A stretch of DNA of 64,000 bases from Bacillus sp. FJAT-26390 (GCF_001682865.1 NZ_MAQX01000032.1:758146-822145), one strand, 5' to 3'. Positions 52,981 to 60,988 are shown, counted from the stretch's first letter. Notes: a model not told the origin generated them from the letters alone. A program made the numbers and translations.

Positions 52981-53778
52981 ATGAAGTTCGACTTTCATAC
53001 GCATCATGATCGCTGCGGGCACGCAACTGGATCAATCAGGGAATATATCGAGGCAGCAATCGGACAGGGACTCGATATGATCGGCATCTCGGATCATACG
53101 CCATTTTTCGCATCGGCTGAAGATCGCCTTTCCTTGACCGGGAGCATGGCAAAAAGCGATTTCCCGACTTATATCAATGAAGTTATAGATCTAAAAAAAG
53201 AATATCAAGGAAAAATAGAGGTGCTGCTAGGCATCGAAGCCGATTTTTTGCCTGAACATCTGGATTTGTACCGCTCGATTATTGCAGCCCATCCTTTTGA
53301 TTACGTCATCGGCTCCGTTCATGAATTCGCCGGCATCGGCATATATGATTCAGAGTATTGGGAAGGCTTGACCGCGGCACGCAAATTGGAAGTCAAAAAT
53401 TTATTCTATGATTATATCGCGCAGTCCGCGAAATGCGGTTTATATGATATTTTGGGCCATGTGGATTCTTTGAACCGCTACTTCTACGGTTATCCGGAGC
53501 TTCGCACGGAGGCTGCCGACGTCACGCTGAAAGCGATTGCCGCTAGCGATGTAGCGATCGAGATCAATTCCTCCGACAACAATTGGGTGCCGGATGGCAG
53601 TTTTCTGGAACGCGCGCTCCATTATGGGGTTAAGGTGACCTTCGGCTCCGATGCGCATGAGCCCGAGCGCGTAGGCGAGCACTTCGCCGCCATCGGCAGC
53701 CACTTATACGATATCGGCTATCGGGAATGGGCCGTATTCCGCAAGCGCGAACGGTTGATGGTTCCGATCGGTCGGTGA
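52981..53778 (+). CDS. PHP-family phosphatase (histidinol-phosphatase-like)
   Basis: A 265-residue PHP-domain metallohydrolase. Metal ligands are visible in FDFHTHHDRCGHATG (HxH near residues 6-8), GISDHTPFF, LLGIEADFLPE, VIGSVHEF, ILGHVDSLNRYF and FGSDAHEPERVG. This is the HisK-type histidinol-phosphatase pattern. Since it is the fourth gene of a sugar-import operon and 40 bases from the permease, it may instead dephosphorylate a sugar phosphate; no other his gene is here. RBS TCGGAGG lies ahead of the ATG. Its stop overlaps the start of the mgtC-like gene. Confidence 0.82.
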   Translation: MKFDFHTHHDRCGHATGSIREYIEAAIGQGLDMIGISDHTPFFASAEDRLSLTGSMAKSDFPTYINEVIDLKKEYQGKIEVLLGIEADFLPEHLDLYRSIIAAHPFDYVIGSVHEFAGIGIYDSEYWEGLTAARKLEVKNLFYDYIAQSAKCGLYDILGHVDSLNRYFYGYPELRTEAADVTLKAIAASDVAIEINSSDNNWVPDGSFLERALHYGVKVTFGSDAHEPERVGEHFAAIGSHLYDIGYREWAVFRKRERLMVPIGR

Positions 53779-54482
53779 GCGCCATAGAAAACCCGTGGGC
53801 TATTGACCATGCCATCATCTTGCTCCGTTTGGCTCTGGCCGTATTTCTTGGCGGCCTCATCGGCTTCGAACGGGAGCAGCATAATCATCCGGCAGGGCTT
53901 CGCACGCATATTTTGGTTTGCCTCGGCTCTACGATGATCATGCTGCTGTCTATTTACGGCTTCGCCGATTTCGCCCGCGAGCCCAACGTGCGGATTGATC
54001 CGGCACGGCTCGCGACGGCCGTCATTACCGGCATCGGCTTTCTCGGCGCGGGCACGATTCTGTTCACAGGCAAGTCGATCACGGGACTTACGACGGCAGC
54101 CTCCTTATGGGTAGTCGCGGCTATCGGGCTGCAGATCGGCGCGGGATTTTATTTTGGCGCGGTTGCCGGAACGTTTCTTGTGTTCATTACTTTATGGGTT
54201 TTCAACAAAATGGAGCACCGTTTTCTAAAAAGCAAAAAAGTCAGGAAGCTTACGATTCAAGCGGAGAGTGAAGAGGAGCTGCTGGACATCGTCACGAATA
54301 AGCTTGCCAGCCGATCGATCGTTACGCAAAAAATAACGCTGCAGCGGATACGCCCGTCGCTTGAAGCGCCGCTATGTTTGGAAGTTCAGCTGGACATCGT
54401 CGTTCCGAGATCCATGGAGCCGAAGGAAATGGTAGCTGAGATGAAACAAATCGGCGGGGTCGTCGCCGTCAGCGTCGAATAG
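53775..54482 (+). CDS. MgtC/SapB-family membrane protein
   Basis: A 235-residue protein with about four or five helices: LALAVFLGGLIGFEREQHNH, PAGLRTHILVCLGSTMIMLL, VITGIGFLGAGTILFTGKSI, TGLTTAASLWVVAAIGLQIG. This is the diagnostic MgtC/SapB core. A cytoplasmic ACT-like tail follows. MgtC proteins are linked to Mg limitation and ATP synthase control in pathogens; in soil firmicutes the role is unknown. The start is GTG at 53775, in a GTGA overlap with the PHP gene, which means translational coupling. A longer frame from 53727 has no ribosome site. Confidence 0.87.
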   Translation: MSAIENPWAIDHAIILLRLALAVFLGGLIGFEREQHNHPAGLRTHILVCLGSTMIMLLSIYGFADFAREPNVRIDPARLATAVITGIGFLGAGTILFTGKSITGLTTAASLWVVAAIGLQIGAGFYFGAVAGTFLVFITLWVFNKMEHRFLKSKKVRKLTIQAESEEELLDIVTNKLASRSIVTQKITLQRIRPSLEAPLCLEVQLDIVVPRSMEPKEMVAEMKQIGGVVAVSVE

Positions 54483-54496
54483 ATTGCATATTGCAA

Positions 54497-54539
54497 AGAA
54501 AGGGTTGATGTATTCTAATCATACATCGTCCCTTTTTTT
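54497..54539 (+). terminator. Terminator of sugar locus C operon
   Basis: AAAGGG..TGATGTAT and ATACATCG..CCCTTTTTTT form an interrupted stem followed by a T run just past the mgtC-like stop. Confidence 0.8.
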
Positions 54540-54600
54540 GCAATAGGCGTTTTCAGGCAAGAATAGATTTTATATGCCATTATCCTATTAATTATAAACG

Positions 54601-54987
54601 TTAATCACTTAGACTATTTTCATAAATATCAAGGAACTTTGTTACCATTACACCTTGTTGTACAACCGCTTCATCTTTAGTTTCAAGCTGCCAGCCATAT
54701 GTCATATAGTCTTTATAATTCTTATCACTGATAGGCATTAAGTCAAACTCGGCCCCAGTTGCATCAAAGCCTATTTTATAATCGGTTTGAGCTTGTTGTA
54801 AGGCCTTCTTATGATCTTTAAAAATAGGCATTCCTTTAGCATTAGCTCCTATTTCATAAGCTTTGTTATCACCGAAATCGACACTCAACCGGCTTGCATC
54901 ATAGTCGCCAACGACTTTTGAAGCTGAATTACAGGCGGTTAGGAATGCAAGCAAAGCAATGCCAATGACCATCGTAATCCTTCTCAC
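54601..54987 (-). CDS. Small lipoprotein of unknown function
   Basis: A 128-residue protein. The signal MRRITMVIGIALLAFLTAC ends in the lipobox LTAC, so it should be lipid-anchored. The mature part is acidic (YDASRLSVDFGDNKAYEIG, DYMTYGWQLETKDEAVVQQG). I do not recognise the family. The region around it is richer in A/T than the preceding operon. No partner is evident. Confidence 0.65.
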   Translation of the reverse strand: MRRITMVIGIALLAFLTACNSASKVVGDYDASRLSVDFGDNKAYEIGANAKGMPIFKDHKKALQQAQTDYKIGFDATGAEFDLMPISDKNYKDYMTYGWQLETKDEAVVQQGVMVTKFLDIYENSLSD

Positions 54988-55184
54988 CTAAATCACCACC
55001 AACCTTTCTTACAAAAAATCAAATTGAACCAATAGCTCCTGAGTGTGGTTACGTATTAGACGTTATTACACGGAAAATGTTCCAGCTTTATACAAATGAT
55101 TAGCCAGAGTCTCCCTCAAGAGATTGCAGCCGACACTTGATCTGCGGGTTGTCCAGCCATTTGGGAACAACCAATTGGAAGCAC

Positions 55185-55222
55185 AAAAAAGCAGATAACT
55201 TTGAACTGACAAAGTTATCCGC
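55185..55222 (-). terminator. Terminator after the VOC-family gene
   Basis: On the minus strand GCGGATAACTTTG, TCAGTT and CAAAGTTATCTGC form a 12-13-bp stem followed by TTTTTTG. Confidence 0.85.
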
Positions 55223-55259
55223 GCTTTCTCTAGGACCCTCGAACATACCTTCCGAAGGC

Positions 55260-55655
55260 TTACTGTTTGGTAATCATCCACGTGACGCCGAATTTATCTA
55301 CGACTTCTCCATAATAAGCACCCCATGGCTGAAGAGCGAAAGGATACTTGCTTTCGCCGCCCTCGCTTAGCTTGGCATATGCCGTTGCGGCTTCTGACTC
55401 ATCGTCATAGTTCAAAGCAAGACTAATGCTGCGGTTATACGAAACCGACTCGAATGAATCGGAGATCATCAACGTATTCTCGCCCGCCACCGTCAAAGCC
55501 AAATGCATGACTTTATCCTTCATCGCCTCGGGCGTTCCCGGCGTCTCACCGAATGTGGTGAGAAACTGAATTTCGCCGCCAAGCGACTCGACATAAAAAT
55601 TCGCCTGGCCTCTTGCATCCTCCGACATTAAATAAGAATGAATTTGCGCTCCCAT
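55260..55655 (-). CDS. VOC / PhnB-like glyoxalase-fold protein
   Basis: A 131-residue protein of the PhnB/YjdN group of the vicinal-oxygen-chelate superfamily. GAQIHSYLMSEDARGQANFY is the first strand-helix unit, KVMHLALTVAGENTLMISDS the middle, and the closing PWGAYYGEVVDKFGVTWMIT is a clear family signature. Members of this subgroup mostly lack known enzymatic activity. It is monocistronic. Confidence 0.85.
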   Translation of the reverse strand: MGAQIHSYLMSEDARGQANFYVESLGGEIQFLTTFGETPGTPEAMKDKVMHLALTVAGENTLMISDSFESVSYNRSISLALNYDDESEAATAYAKLSEGGESKYPFALQPWGAYYGEVVDKFGVTWMITKQ

Positions 55656-55940
55656 AAAAGCTCAACAACCTTTCCATTTTAATTTGCCCTTCTATAAGTA
55701 CGACGAATGAACAATGGTGAGATCGACAGAGGAAGTAAATATTTTTTATATTTTTTAGCTTTTAAATTTGTCCGTTAGTTTGCCTTAATTAACAGCCATT
55801 CCATTTCTATCTCGAATGATTTTTCTGCTTATCACCCATCAAATGACTCTCGTCATGTCAATAAAATTACCTTTGTCACTAACTCGGCCATGCCAAAGCA
55901 TTTAAGATAAGAGTATCAAACAGATGAGGTGAGCGAGAAA

Positions 55941-56420
55941 ATGAACGGTAGCACTTTTTATGTGATGATCGCTTTTATAGCAGCTTTGGTTTTGTGGAGA
56001 AGAACAAGAAGTATGTATAGACCTATACGGGGTAACGGGATTCGGCTGCTGATTCCTCTGTTATTCATGCTTCCTGGCCTGTCGCTGATTTTTAGCGCTA
56101 ACGTGAATGAACCAGCTTGGGAATTTGGGGCAGCCTTCGGAATTGGCCTTCTATTTTCCATCCCATTGATTTGGACGACGAATTACGAGATGAGAGAAGA
56201 CAAATTGATTTATTCCAAGAAAAACTGGGGATTTGTCGCAGCTTTCATAGGTATAGTGCTTATACGGTTTGCTCTGCGTCAAGAACTATCCGACATGGAT
56301 CCTCAAGGCCAAACGGCATTGTTCCTACTAGCGGCCTTTGGATATATCATTCCATGGAGAGTTTTTTCGTTTATCAAATTCCGGCGCGTGGTCAACCAGT
56401 CGCATTTGGCCCAGAATTGA
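55941..56420 (+). CDS. CcdC-like membrane protein
   Basis: A 159-residue membrane protein with about four helices. WRRTRSMYRPIRGNGIRLLI, IWTTNYEMREDKLIYSKKNW and VLIRFALRQELSDMD match the CcdC group, named in Bacillus for its position in the cytochrome c biogenesis locus though its role there is not essential. The ATG at 55941 with GAGGTGAG ahead is preferred over a GTG at 55929 inside that site. The next 290 bases (56421-56709) hold no gene but carry the first copies of two repeat families. Confidence 0.7.
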   Translation: MNGSTFYVMIAFIAALVLWRRTRSMYRPIRGNGIRLLIPLLFMLPGLSLIFSANVNEPAWEFGAAFGIGLLFSIPLIWTTNYEMREDKLIYSKKNWGFVAAFIGIVLIRFALRQELSDMDPQGQTALFLLAAFGYIIPWRVFSFIKFRRVVNQSHLAQN

Positions 56421-56465
56421 CGCCTTTACTATCGGCTGCTACAAAACAAATACAGCTGTAGACTT

Positions 56466-56485
56466 AAAACAAAGTTTGATAATTT
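56466..56485 (-). repeat. Inverted copy of the TTATCAAACTTT motif
   Basis: On the minus strand this reads AAATTATCAAACTTTGTTTT. It matches AAATTATCAAACTTT at 60926-60940 and TTATCAAACTTT at 60861-60872. It lies just left of the first CTAACGGG repeat. Confidence 0.5.
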
Positions 56486-56579
56486 AGAATAAAGATTGTT
56501 AATATTTCCATTGCACTTACGCAATAAATCAAATCTTGTTGTAGACTAAAAAATAAAGTATTAGGCTGACGGTGCTTCA

Positions 56580-56600
56580 TTAAACTAACGGGCAGTTTAA
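56580..56600 (+). repeat. CTAACGGG repeat, copy 1 (entry type)
   Basis: TTAAACT-AACGGGC-AGTTTAA is a perfect 7-bp palindrome with a 7-base loop, 110 bases ahead of the 2H phosphoesterase gene. Confidence 0.7.
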
Positions 56601-56709
56601 CACTAAAGCAGGATTTGGAAAATACTTGAGGAATAGTTCGGAAGGCTGATGATCGAAATGAATAGGAATGTCCGAGAAAAATACATATTATTGGGAAAGG
56701 AGTGTAAAA

Positions 56710-57264
56710 ATGCAGTTTTTCATAGGAATCGTTCCACCTGAAGATTACAAAGAACAAATTTCGGTATTTCGTAATAAATGGGCTAAGACATTTCGAAATC
56801 GATGGGATAATAACGGCTTTAGAGATCCTGTGGAGCCCCATATTACTGTTAAAGCCAAAAGTGGACTTACGGAGGATATGAATTGGCTTGAAAAAGTAAG
56901 AGAAACTTGTTCTTCATTTCCAATCTTCCAGTTAACTTTGTCTGAGCCAGCAACATTCGGAACAGCGGTTACATTCCTTAGCGTTGAATCGAAAGAGATA
57001 TATAATCTGCATAAGAACTTGGTAGATGCGGTTTCTCCACCGCCCGAACTTATTGAAAGGCATATAGAGTTGGATCACTTCATTCCACATTTGACTTTGG
57101 GTCAAACAAAATGGGGCATGAATGAAGCAGAAATTATAGAAATGAAATTGGCTGCGAGTGAAGCATTATCTCCTTTTTCAAGCTTCGATGTTACATTCGT
57201 ACGGGTATTTGATATCAAAACAAACGCACCTTTTGAAGATATCAAACTTGTCAAGTTGTTCTAA
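56710..57264 (+). CDS. 2H phosphoesterase superfamily protein (2'-5' RNA ligase-like)
   Basis: A 184-residue cytoplasmic protein. The two family motifs are PHITVK (His44-Ile-Thr46) and PHLTLG (His127-Leu-Thr129) at the expected spacing, after the opening MQFFIGIVPPEDYKEQI. The family hydrolyses or ligates 2',5' or cyclic phosphates in RNA or nucleotides; the substrate is unknown. The ATG at 56710 has AAAGGAG 7 bases ahead; the longer frame from 56668 has none. It is bracketed by CTAACGGG repeats at 56580 and 57272. Confidence 0.8.
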   Translation: MQFFIGIVPPEDYKEQISVFRNKWAKTFRNRWDNNGFRDPVEPHITVKAKSGLTEDMNWLEKVRETCSSFPIFQLTLSEPATFGTAVTFLSVESKEIYNLHKNLVDAVSPPPELIERHIELDHFIPHLTLGQTKWGMNEAEIIEMKLAASEALSPFSSFDVTFVRVFDIKTNAPFEDIKLVKLF

Positions 57265-57271
57265 TCAGATC

Positions 57272-57300
57272 ATTGAACTAACGGGTAACGATAGTTCAAT
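57272..57300 (+). repeat. CTAACGGG repeat, copy 2 (palindromic, exit type)
   Basis: ATTGAACTA (57272-57280) and TAGTTCAAT (57292-57300) pair perfectly around ACGGGTAACGA, 7 bases after the 2H phosphoesterase stop. Confidence 0.8.
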
Positions 57301-57313
57301 AGAAACAAACACG

Positions 57314-57344
57314 GAAGCCGCCGACCACAATGATCGGCGGCTTC
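57314..57344 (+). terminator. Hairpin between two CTAACGGG repeats
   Basis: GAAGCCGCCGA (57314-57324) and TCGGCGGCTTC (57334-57344) form an 11-bp perfect stem. The tail (ATTACG) is poor in T, so termination may be weak. Confidence 0.6.
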
Positions 57345-57346
57345 AT

Positions 57347-57373
57347 TACGCTAACGGGCAGATTACGTTAATG
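57347..57373 (+). repeat. CTAACGGG repeat, copy 3 (entry type)
   Basis: TTACGCTAACGGGCAGATTACGTTAA-like segment directly after the hairpin at 57314. It shares CTAACGGGCAG with copies at 56580 and 58450. Confidence 0.65.
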
Positions 57374-57614
57374 GATCTTCATTTTATTTAGTTGCATGCA
57401 TAAACCCAAGTCACTTAACGGAAATTACTTCAATGGGGTGATTTGTAGTGAATGTTAAAGCTATCGGGGCCGCGTCCATAATTGGTTAGATCGGTATTTT
57501 CCAGAGTTTCTTTTCTCCATAGAGGGAGGTTAGTTTAATAGAAAGGAAGTATTTTGATAGTCAATAAAATTGATCGTTGAGTTGTATTGTATAATAAATG
57601 ATGGGGTGATAAAG

Positions 57615-58304
57615 ATGCTTTTTTTAACCGCACTTTTACTAATAATTGCTGTAGGTTATCCAATCTGGGATTATTTTTATATGAAAAAGGTTGAACAAAA
57701 TCTTGTGAATAAGAAGAAGTTGTTCATTGGAATTATGATTACTCAATGGTTATTGGTCATAATTGTATTTGTCTTTTGGGTAATTACACAACGTTCCCTA
57801 AACGACTTATTTTTTCTTGATAAACCCTTATTTCCTTTTCAACTAGAATTTTTATTGGCTGCTGGATTAGGAATAGGTATTTGTATTGGAATGTTTACTT
57901 TGATTCTTGTCTTTTCAAAAAAATTAAGAAAAATATTATCTGATGCTCTATCTGATGAAAGCATTCAATTTTTGTTACCCTCAACAATTAAAGAACGTTT
58001 ACTTTTTCTCTTAGTAGCTATTACTGCAGGAGTCTGCGAAGAAATCATTTTCCGAGGAGTGGTAGTATATTATTTAAATCATCTTCCATTTGAACTGTCT
58101 GTCATCACAATTGGTATTGTTTCTAGTTTGCTATTTGGAATTGTTCATTTATATCAAGGTTGGAAAGGTGTTTTACTTACTACCTACTTAGGTGCTATTT
58201 TGTTTCTTCTTTTCGTGGGAACAGGCGTCTTATGGATTCCAATCGTCTTACACATTATTATTGATGCGAAATTTGTATTTTTGCCAAATAAAAAGATGCC
58301 GTAA
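57615..58304 (+). CDS. CPBP-family intramembrane metalloprotease
   Basis: A 229-residue protein with about six to eight helices. The glutamate pair and Arg of motif 1 are in AGVCEEIIFRGVVVYYLNH, motif 2 is SLLFGIVHLYQG, and the last helix has VLHIIIDAKF. This is the Abi/CAAX-protease (CPBP) family, which includes prenyl-protein proteases and bacteriocin-immunity proteins. The ATG at 57615 with GGGGTG ahead is preferred over the TTG at 57570. The gene is AT-rich and bracketed by CTAACGGG repeats at 57347 and 58327. Confidence 0.8.
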   Translation: MLFLTALLLIIAVGYPIWDYFYMKKVEQNLVNKKKLFIGIMITQWLLVIIVFVFWVITQRSLNDLFFLDKPLFPFQLEFLLAAGLGIGICIGMFTLILVFSKKLRKILSDALSDESIQFLLPSTIKERLLFLLVAITAGVCEEIIFRGVVVYYLNHLPFELSVITIGIVSSLLFGIVHLYQGWKGVLLTTYLGAILFLLFVGTGVLWIPIVLHIIIDAKFVFLPNKKMP

Positions 58305-58326
58305 AATTAATTAAGTGAGTATTTGT

Positions 58327-58353
58327 TTGAACTAACGGGAAACGTTAGTTCAA
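58327..58353 (+). repeat. CTAACGGG repeat, copy 4 (palindromic, exit type)
   Basis: TTGAACTAACG (58327-58337) and CGTTAGTTCAA (58343-58353) form a perfect 11-bp stem around GGAAA, 23 bases after the CPBP stop. Confidence 0.85.
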
Positions 58354-58380
58354 TGAAGGACGGACACTATACAAACGAAG

Positions 58381-58407
58381 AAGGAGCTGCCGCGGCAGCT
58401 CCTTTTT
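58381..58407 (+). terminator. Terminator after the CPBP module
   Basis: AAGGAGCTGCC (58381-58391), GC, and GGCAGCTCCTT (58394-58404) are followed by a T run. Confidence 0.85.
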
Positions 58408-58449
58408 CATCTTCACAAAATAAAGATTTTTGTACATATGTACTGATAG

Positions 58450-58472
58450 GCGTTAAGCTAACGGGCAGTTAT
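58450..58472 (+). repeat. CTAACGGG repeat, copy 5 (entry type)
   Basis: GCGTTAAGCTAACGGGCAGTTATT-like segment about 100 bases ahead of the GyrI-like fragment. Confidence 0.65.
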
Positions 58473-58571
58473 TTTTCAATAGCTCTTGTTTTTATGCTCG
58501 AGACAATGGTAAAATTTAACAGGAACATGTGTTTGTTTTTTTGTATATTCCAACGGATAGGGGGAATAGGC

Positions 58572-58769
58572 GTGGTTGAAATCATTGAAAAAGAGCAATT
58601 TTCGGTTATTGGAAAATTAGGAAAGGGGTTTGCTAATGAAGCTCCCCAATGGATACCATCATTATGGAAAGAAGCAAATAGTAACTTTATTGAGATAAGC
58701 AACCTCGCCATCCATCATCACGTGCAAGCTACTCCCGTTTGTTTCGTTAAGGAGCCGATGTGTACATGA
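58572..58769 (+). pseudogene. N-terminal fragment of a GyrI-like effector-binding protein
   Basis: From a GTG at 58572 with AGGGGGAAT ahead, the frame reads VVEIIEKEQFSVIGKLGKGF then EAPQWIPSLWKEANSNF. This is typical of the first third of stand-alone GyrI-like (AraC effector-binding) proteins. After about residue 46 the similarity ends and 19 unrelated codons lead to a stop at 58769, inside the start of the next gene. The rest of the domain is missing, so it is a truncated gene fused onto the YcaQ upstream region. The 5' extension to 58323 is non-coding repeat sequence. Confidence 0.6.
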
Positions 58770-59956
58770 TCCAATTGACGAACCGCCAGGCACGGCAATT
58801 TCTGCTATTGAAGCACGGGCTGTTGGGCGAATATCAATTTACCGGAAAGCAGGGAGTATTGGATTTTGTGCGGCAGGTCGGCTGTATTCAATACGATCCC
58901 ATCGATGTTTGCGGAAAAAACGCCGAACTGGTGTTGCAGTCGCGAATCAAAGGATTTACGAAGAACATGCTCGCCGAGTTGCTATATCAAGATAGAAGCC
59001 TTGTCGATTATCCCGACAAGAATTTGGCCATTATTCCTGTCGAGGACTGGCCGTATTTTGAGCGGTACAGGCAGGCCGCCCGACAACATGCCAAGCGCTA
59101 TCCCGAAATGGAAGCGTTGATAGAGCAAGTACGGGCTCACATCCAAAATCACGGTGCGCTAAGTTCGGATGATCTAAAATTGGATGGAAATTTCACTTGG
59201 CAATCGGCCATCCACTGGAGCAGCGGAAACAATTCATCCCGGTCGGTGCTGGAGCAGATGTACTCGACAGGCGAGTTGATTATACACCACAAAAAAGGAA
59301 CGCGTAAATATTACGATATCGCCGGGAAGTACATACAGCCAAATCTGCTGAACGCACCGGAGCCGCTGGAGGGCGAGCATGAGCATCACAAGTGGCGGGT
59401 ACTGCGTCGAATCGGCGCTGTTGGCCTTTTATGGAATCGCGCATCCGATGCCTGGCTGAACATATGGGGATTGAAAGCAGAGCAGCGCAACGAGGTTTTC
59501 CGCCAACTGTTGTACGAAGCTCGCATTGTTGCTGTTGCCGTGGAACAATTGAAGGATTTACTGTACTGCCGCGCGGAGGACTTGCCGCTTATTGAAGCCG
59601 TTCTGCAAAATCCGGCGCCGAAATGGCGCTGCGAGCTGATTGCCCCACTAGATAATTTCATATGGGACAGAAAACTGATCAACGTATTGTTTGGATTCGA
59701 TTACACCTGGGAGATTTACACGCCTGCAATCAAACGGAAATTCGGCTATTATGTGTTGCCTCTAATATACGGAGAAAGCCTCATCGGACGAGCCGAGGTA
59801 ATCGCGGAGCGAAAAGCCGGGACGCTCGTTGTTAAAAACATCTGGTACGAGAACGACATAAAGCCAACAAAGCAATTGCGAACAGCCTTGAACAATTGCT
59901 TTCAAAATTTTGCATTATTCAACGGATGCGAGATTTCGACAGAGTTTATGAACTGA
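58760..59956 (+). CDS. YcaQ/AlkX-type winged-helix DNA glycosylase
   Basis: A 398-residue protein of the HTH_42 (DUF1006) family, whose characterised members unhook DNA interstrand crosslinks or excise alkylated bases. RQVGCIQYDPIDV contains the QxD motif (Gln44-Tyr45-Asp46) associated with catalysis in the YcaQ subgroup. Other family landmarks are FERYRQAARQHAKRYPEM, APLDNFIWDRKLINVLFGFD and YYVLPLIYGESLIGRAEV. The start could be GTG (58760) or ATG (58766) after AAGGAG. It overlaps the end of the GyrI-like fragment, and the DinB gene follows. Confidence 0.85.
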   Translation: MYMIQLTNRQARQFLLLKHGLLGEYQFTGKQGVLDFVRQVGCIQYDPIDVCGKNAELVLQSRIKGFTKNMLAELLYQDRSLVDYPDKNLAIIPVEDWPYFERYRQAARQHAKRYPEMEALIEQVRAHIQNHGALSSDDLKLDGNFTWQSAIHWSSGNNSSRSVLEQMYSTGELIIHHKKGTRKYYDIAGKYIQPNLLNAPEPLEGEHEHHKWRVLRRIGAVGLLWNRASDAWLNIWGLKAEQRNEVFRQLLYEARIVAVAVEQLKDLLYCRAEDLPLIEAVLQNPAPKWRCELIAPLDNFIWDRKLINVLFGFDYTWEIYTPAIKRKFGYYVLPLIYGESLIGRAEVIAERKAGTLVVKNIWYENDIKPTKQLRTALNNCFQNFALFNGCEISTEFMN

Positions 59957-60108
59957 TATTCCAGTTCCCCGGTAACATTTGCCAAGCTACTAGATCCTCT
60001 TTTGGTAATTCGGTTCACTGATGCTGTAAACTTACCAGAGGAATACACACTGGGGTCTACTCCCTTGAATGCGAAACTTGATTCCATTACAAAAAGGAGA
60101 TGTTGGAT

Positions 60109-60612
60109 ATGTATAAACACATTAAAGATTTTGCCGCAACTTGGCAGAATGAAACGGAAGCAACAATGCGGACACTGGAGATGCTGACCGACGAGTCTCT
60201 TGGCCAACAGATAACAAGCGATCATAGAACGCTTGGACGTGTTGCATGGCACCTTGTACAGACGTTGCACGAAATGCCATCTCGGACGGGACTGTCTTTC
60301 GAAGGACCGGGCGAAGATATGCCGGTGCCAGCTTCGGCAGCAGACATCGCGTCAGTCTATAAGAGGACCTCACAAGCGCTCCTTGATGCTATACAGTCCA
60401 GTTGGAAAGATGAGAATCTGCTTATCATGAGCGATATGTATGGTGATCAATGGCCAAACGGCTTAATGCTGGATATTCTCGTAAAGCATGAGATTCATCA
60501 TCGTGGTCAGATGACAGTCCTGATGCGTCAGGCAGGCCTTCGTGTGCCGGATCTTTACGGCCCGACAAAAGAGCAGTGGGCCGAGTACGGAGAGCTACCT
60601 CCAGTAATTTAG
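60109..60612 (+). CDS. DinB-family metal-binding protein
   Basis: A 167-residue four-helix-bundle protein of the DinB/YfiT superfamily. The three metal-ligand histidines are His48 in GRVAWHLVQTL, His127 and His131 in LVKHEIHHRGQMTVLMR. It ends PDLYGPTKEQWAEYGELPP as many family members do. Some relatives are thiol-dependent S-transferases; others are damage-inducible with no known activity. ATG 60109 has AAGGAG 9 bases ahead; the ATG at 60100 touches that site. A palindromic CTAACGGG repeat and a terminator follow. Confidence 0.85.
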   Translation: MYKHIKDFAATWQNETEATMRTLEMLTDESLGQQITSDHRTLGRVAWHLVQTLHEMPSRTGLSFEGPGEDMPVPASAADIASVYKRTSQALLDAIQSSWKDENLLIMSDMYGDQWPNGLMLDILVKHEIHHRGQMTVLMRQAGLRVPDLYGPTKEQWAEYGELPPVI

Positions 60613-60737
60613 AGTAAGATTATATCCACTTTGGCCGTTTGGCTATAGTTGGATTTATAAGTATTTTATCATAGGATTGAAAGTGGTGGCTTGAATCATA
60701 GACAAGAGGATACCATCTGACTGAAACTGTTGATTCT

Positions 60738-60760
60738 ATTGAACTAACGGGTAAGTTGAG
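60738..60760 (+). repeat. CTAACGGG repeat, copy 6 (degenerate)
   Basis: ATTGAACTAACGGGTAAGTT matches the first half of copy 2; the second half of the palindrome is lost. Confidence 0.65.
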
Positions 60761-60784
60761 CCACGCGGATTGAGGTTAAGATTT

Positions 60785-60813
60785 ATTGAACTAACGGAGA
60801 ACGATAGTTGAAT
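60785..60813 (+). repeat. CTAACGG repeat, copy 7 (palindromic, exit type)
   Basis: ATTGAACTA and TAGTTGAAT pair with one mismatch around ACGGAGAACGA. It differs from copy 2 at only a few positions. Confidence 0.75.
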
Positions 60814-60816
60814 AAC

Positions 60817-60842
60817 AAAAGGGCTGTCTGGTGGCAGCCCTT
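60817..60842 (+). terminator. Terminator after the YcaQ-DinB module
   Basis: AAGGGCTG, an 8-base loop, and CAGCCCTT directly follow repeat copy 7. The T tail is short. Confidence 0.7.
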
Positions 60843-60860
60843 CGTCGTTAAGTTCAGTTT

Positions 60861-60942
60861 TTATCAAACTTTATTTTAAAAATACTTGGTCTCCTTAACG
60901 AAAAACCAAGGGTATGTAGCTTTAAAATTATCAAACTTTATT
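60861..60942 (+). repeat. Tandem copies of TTATCAAACTTTATT
   Basis: The 15-mer TTATCAAACTTTATT occurs at 60861-60875 and again at 60928-60942. An inverted relative lies at 56466-56485, so the CTAACGGG modules are bracketed by this motif in opposite orientations. Confidence 0.55.
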
Positions 60943-60952
60943 ATAAAGCTAC

Positions 60953-60984
60953 AACAGCCGCCCTCTCAAGAGGGCAGGCTGCAT
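60953..60984 (-). terminator. Terminator after the PIN-toxin gene
   Basis: On the minus strand CAGCC..GCCCTC, TTGA and GAGGGC..GGCTG form an interrupted stem, five bases past the toxin stop. The T tail is weak. Confidence 0.55.
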
Positions 60985-60988
60985 TTGT

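Noticed and set aside
58323..58571. Upstream part of the open frame that contains the GyrI-like fragment
   Set aside because: It covers a palindromic repeat and a terminator hairpin, so it is not coding.
56580..60813. Calling the CTAACGGG repeats a CRISPR array
   Set aside because: Spacers are hundreds of bases to kilobases long and carry genes; repeats are palindromic hairpins of uneven length with no cas genes.
56580..60813. Calling the repeats true integron attC sites
   Set aside because: The arms do not satisfy RYYYAAC and GTTRRRY exactly, and no IntI-type integrase is in the window; kept only as an analogy.
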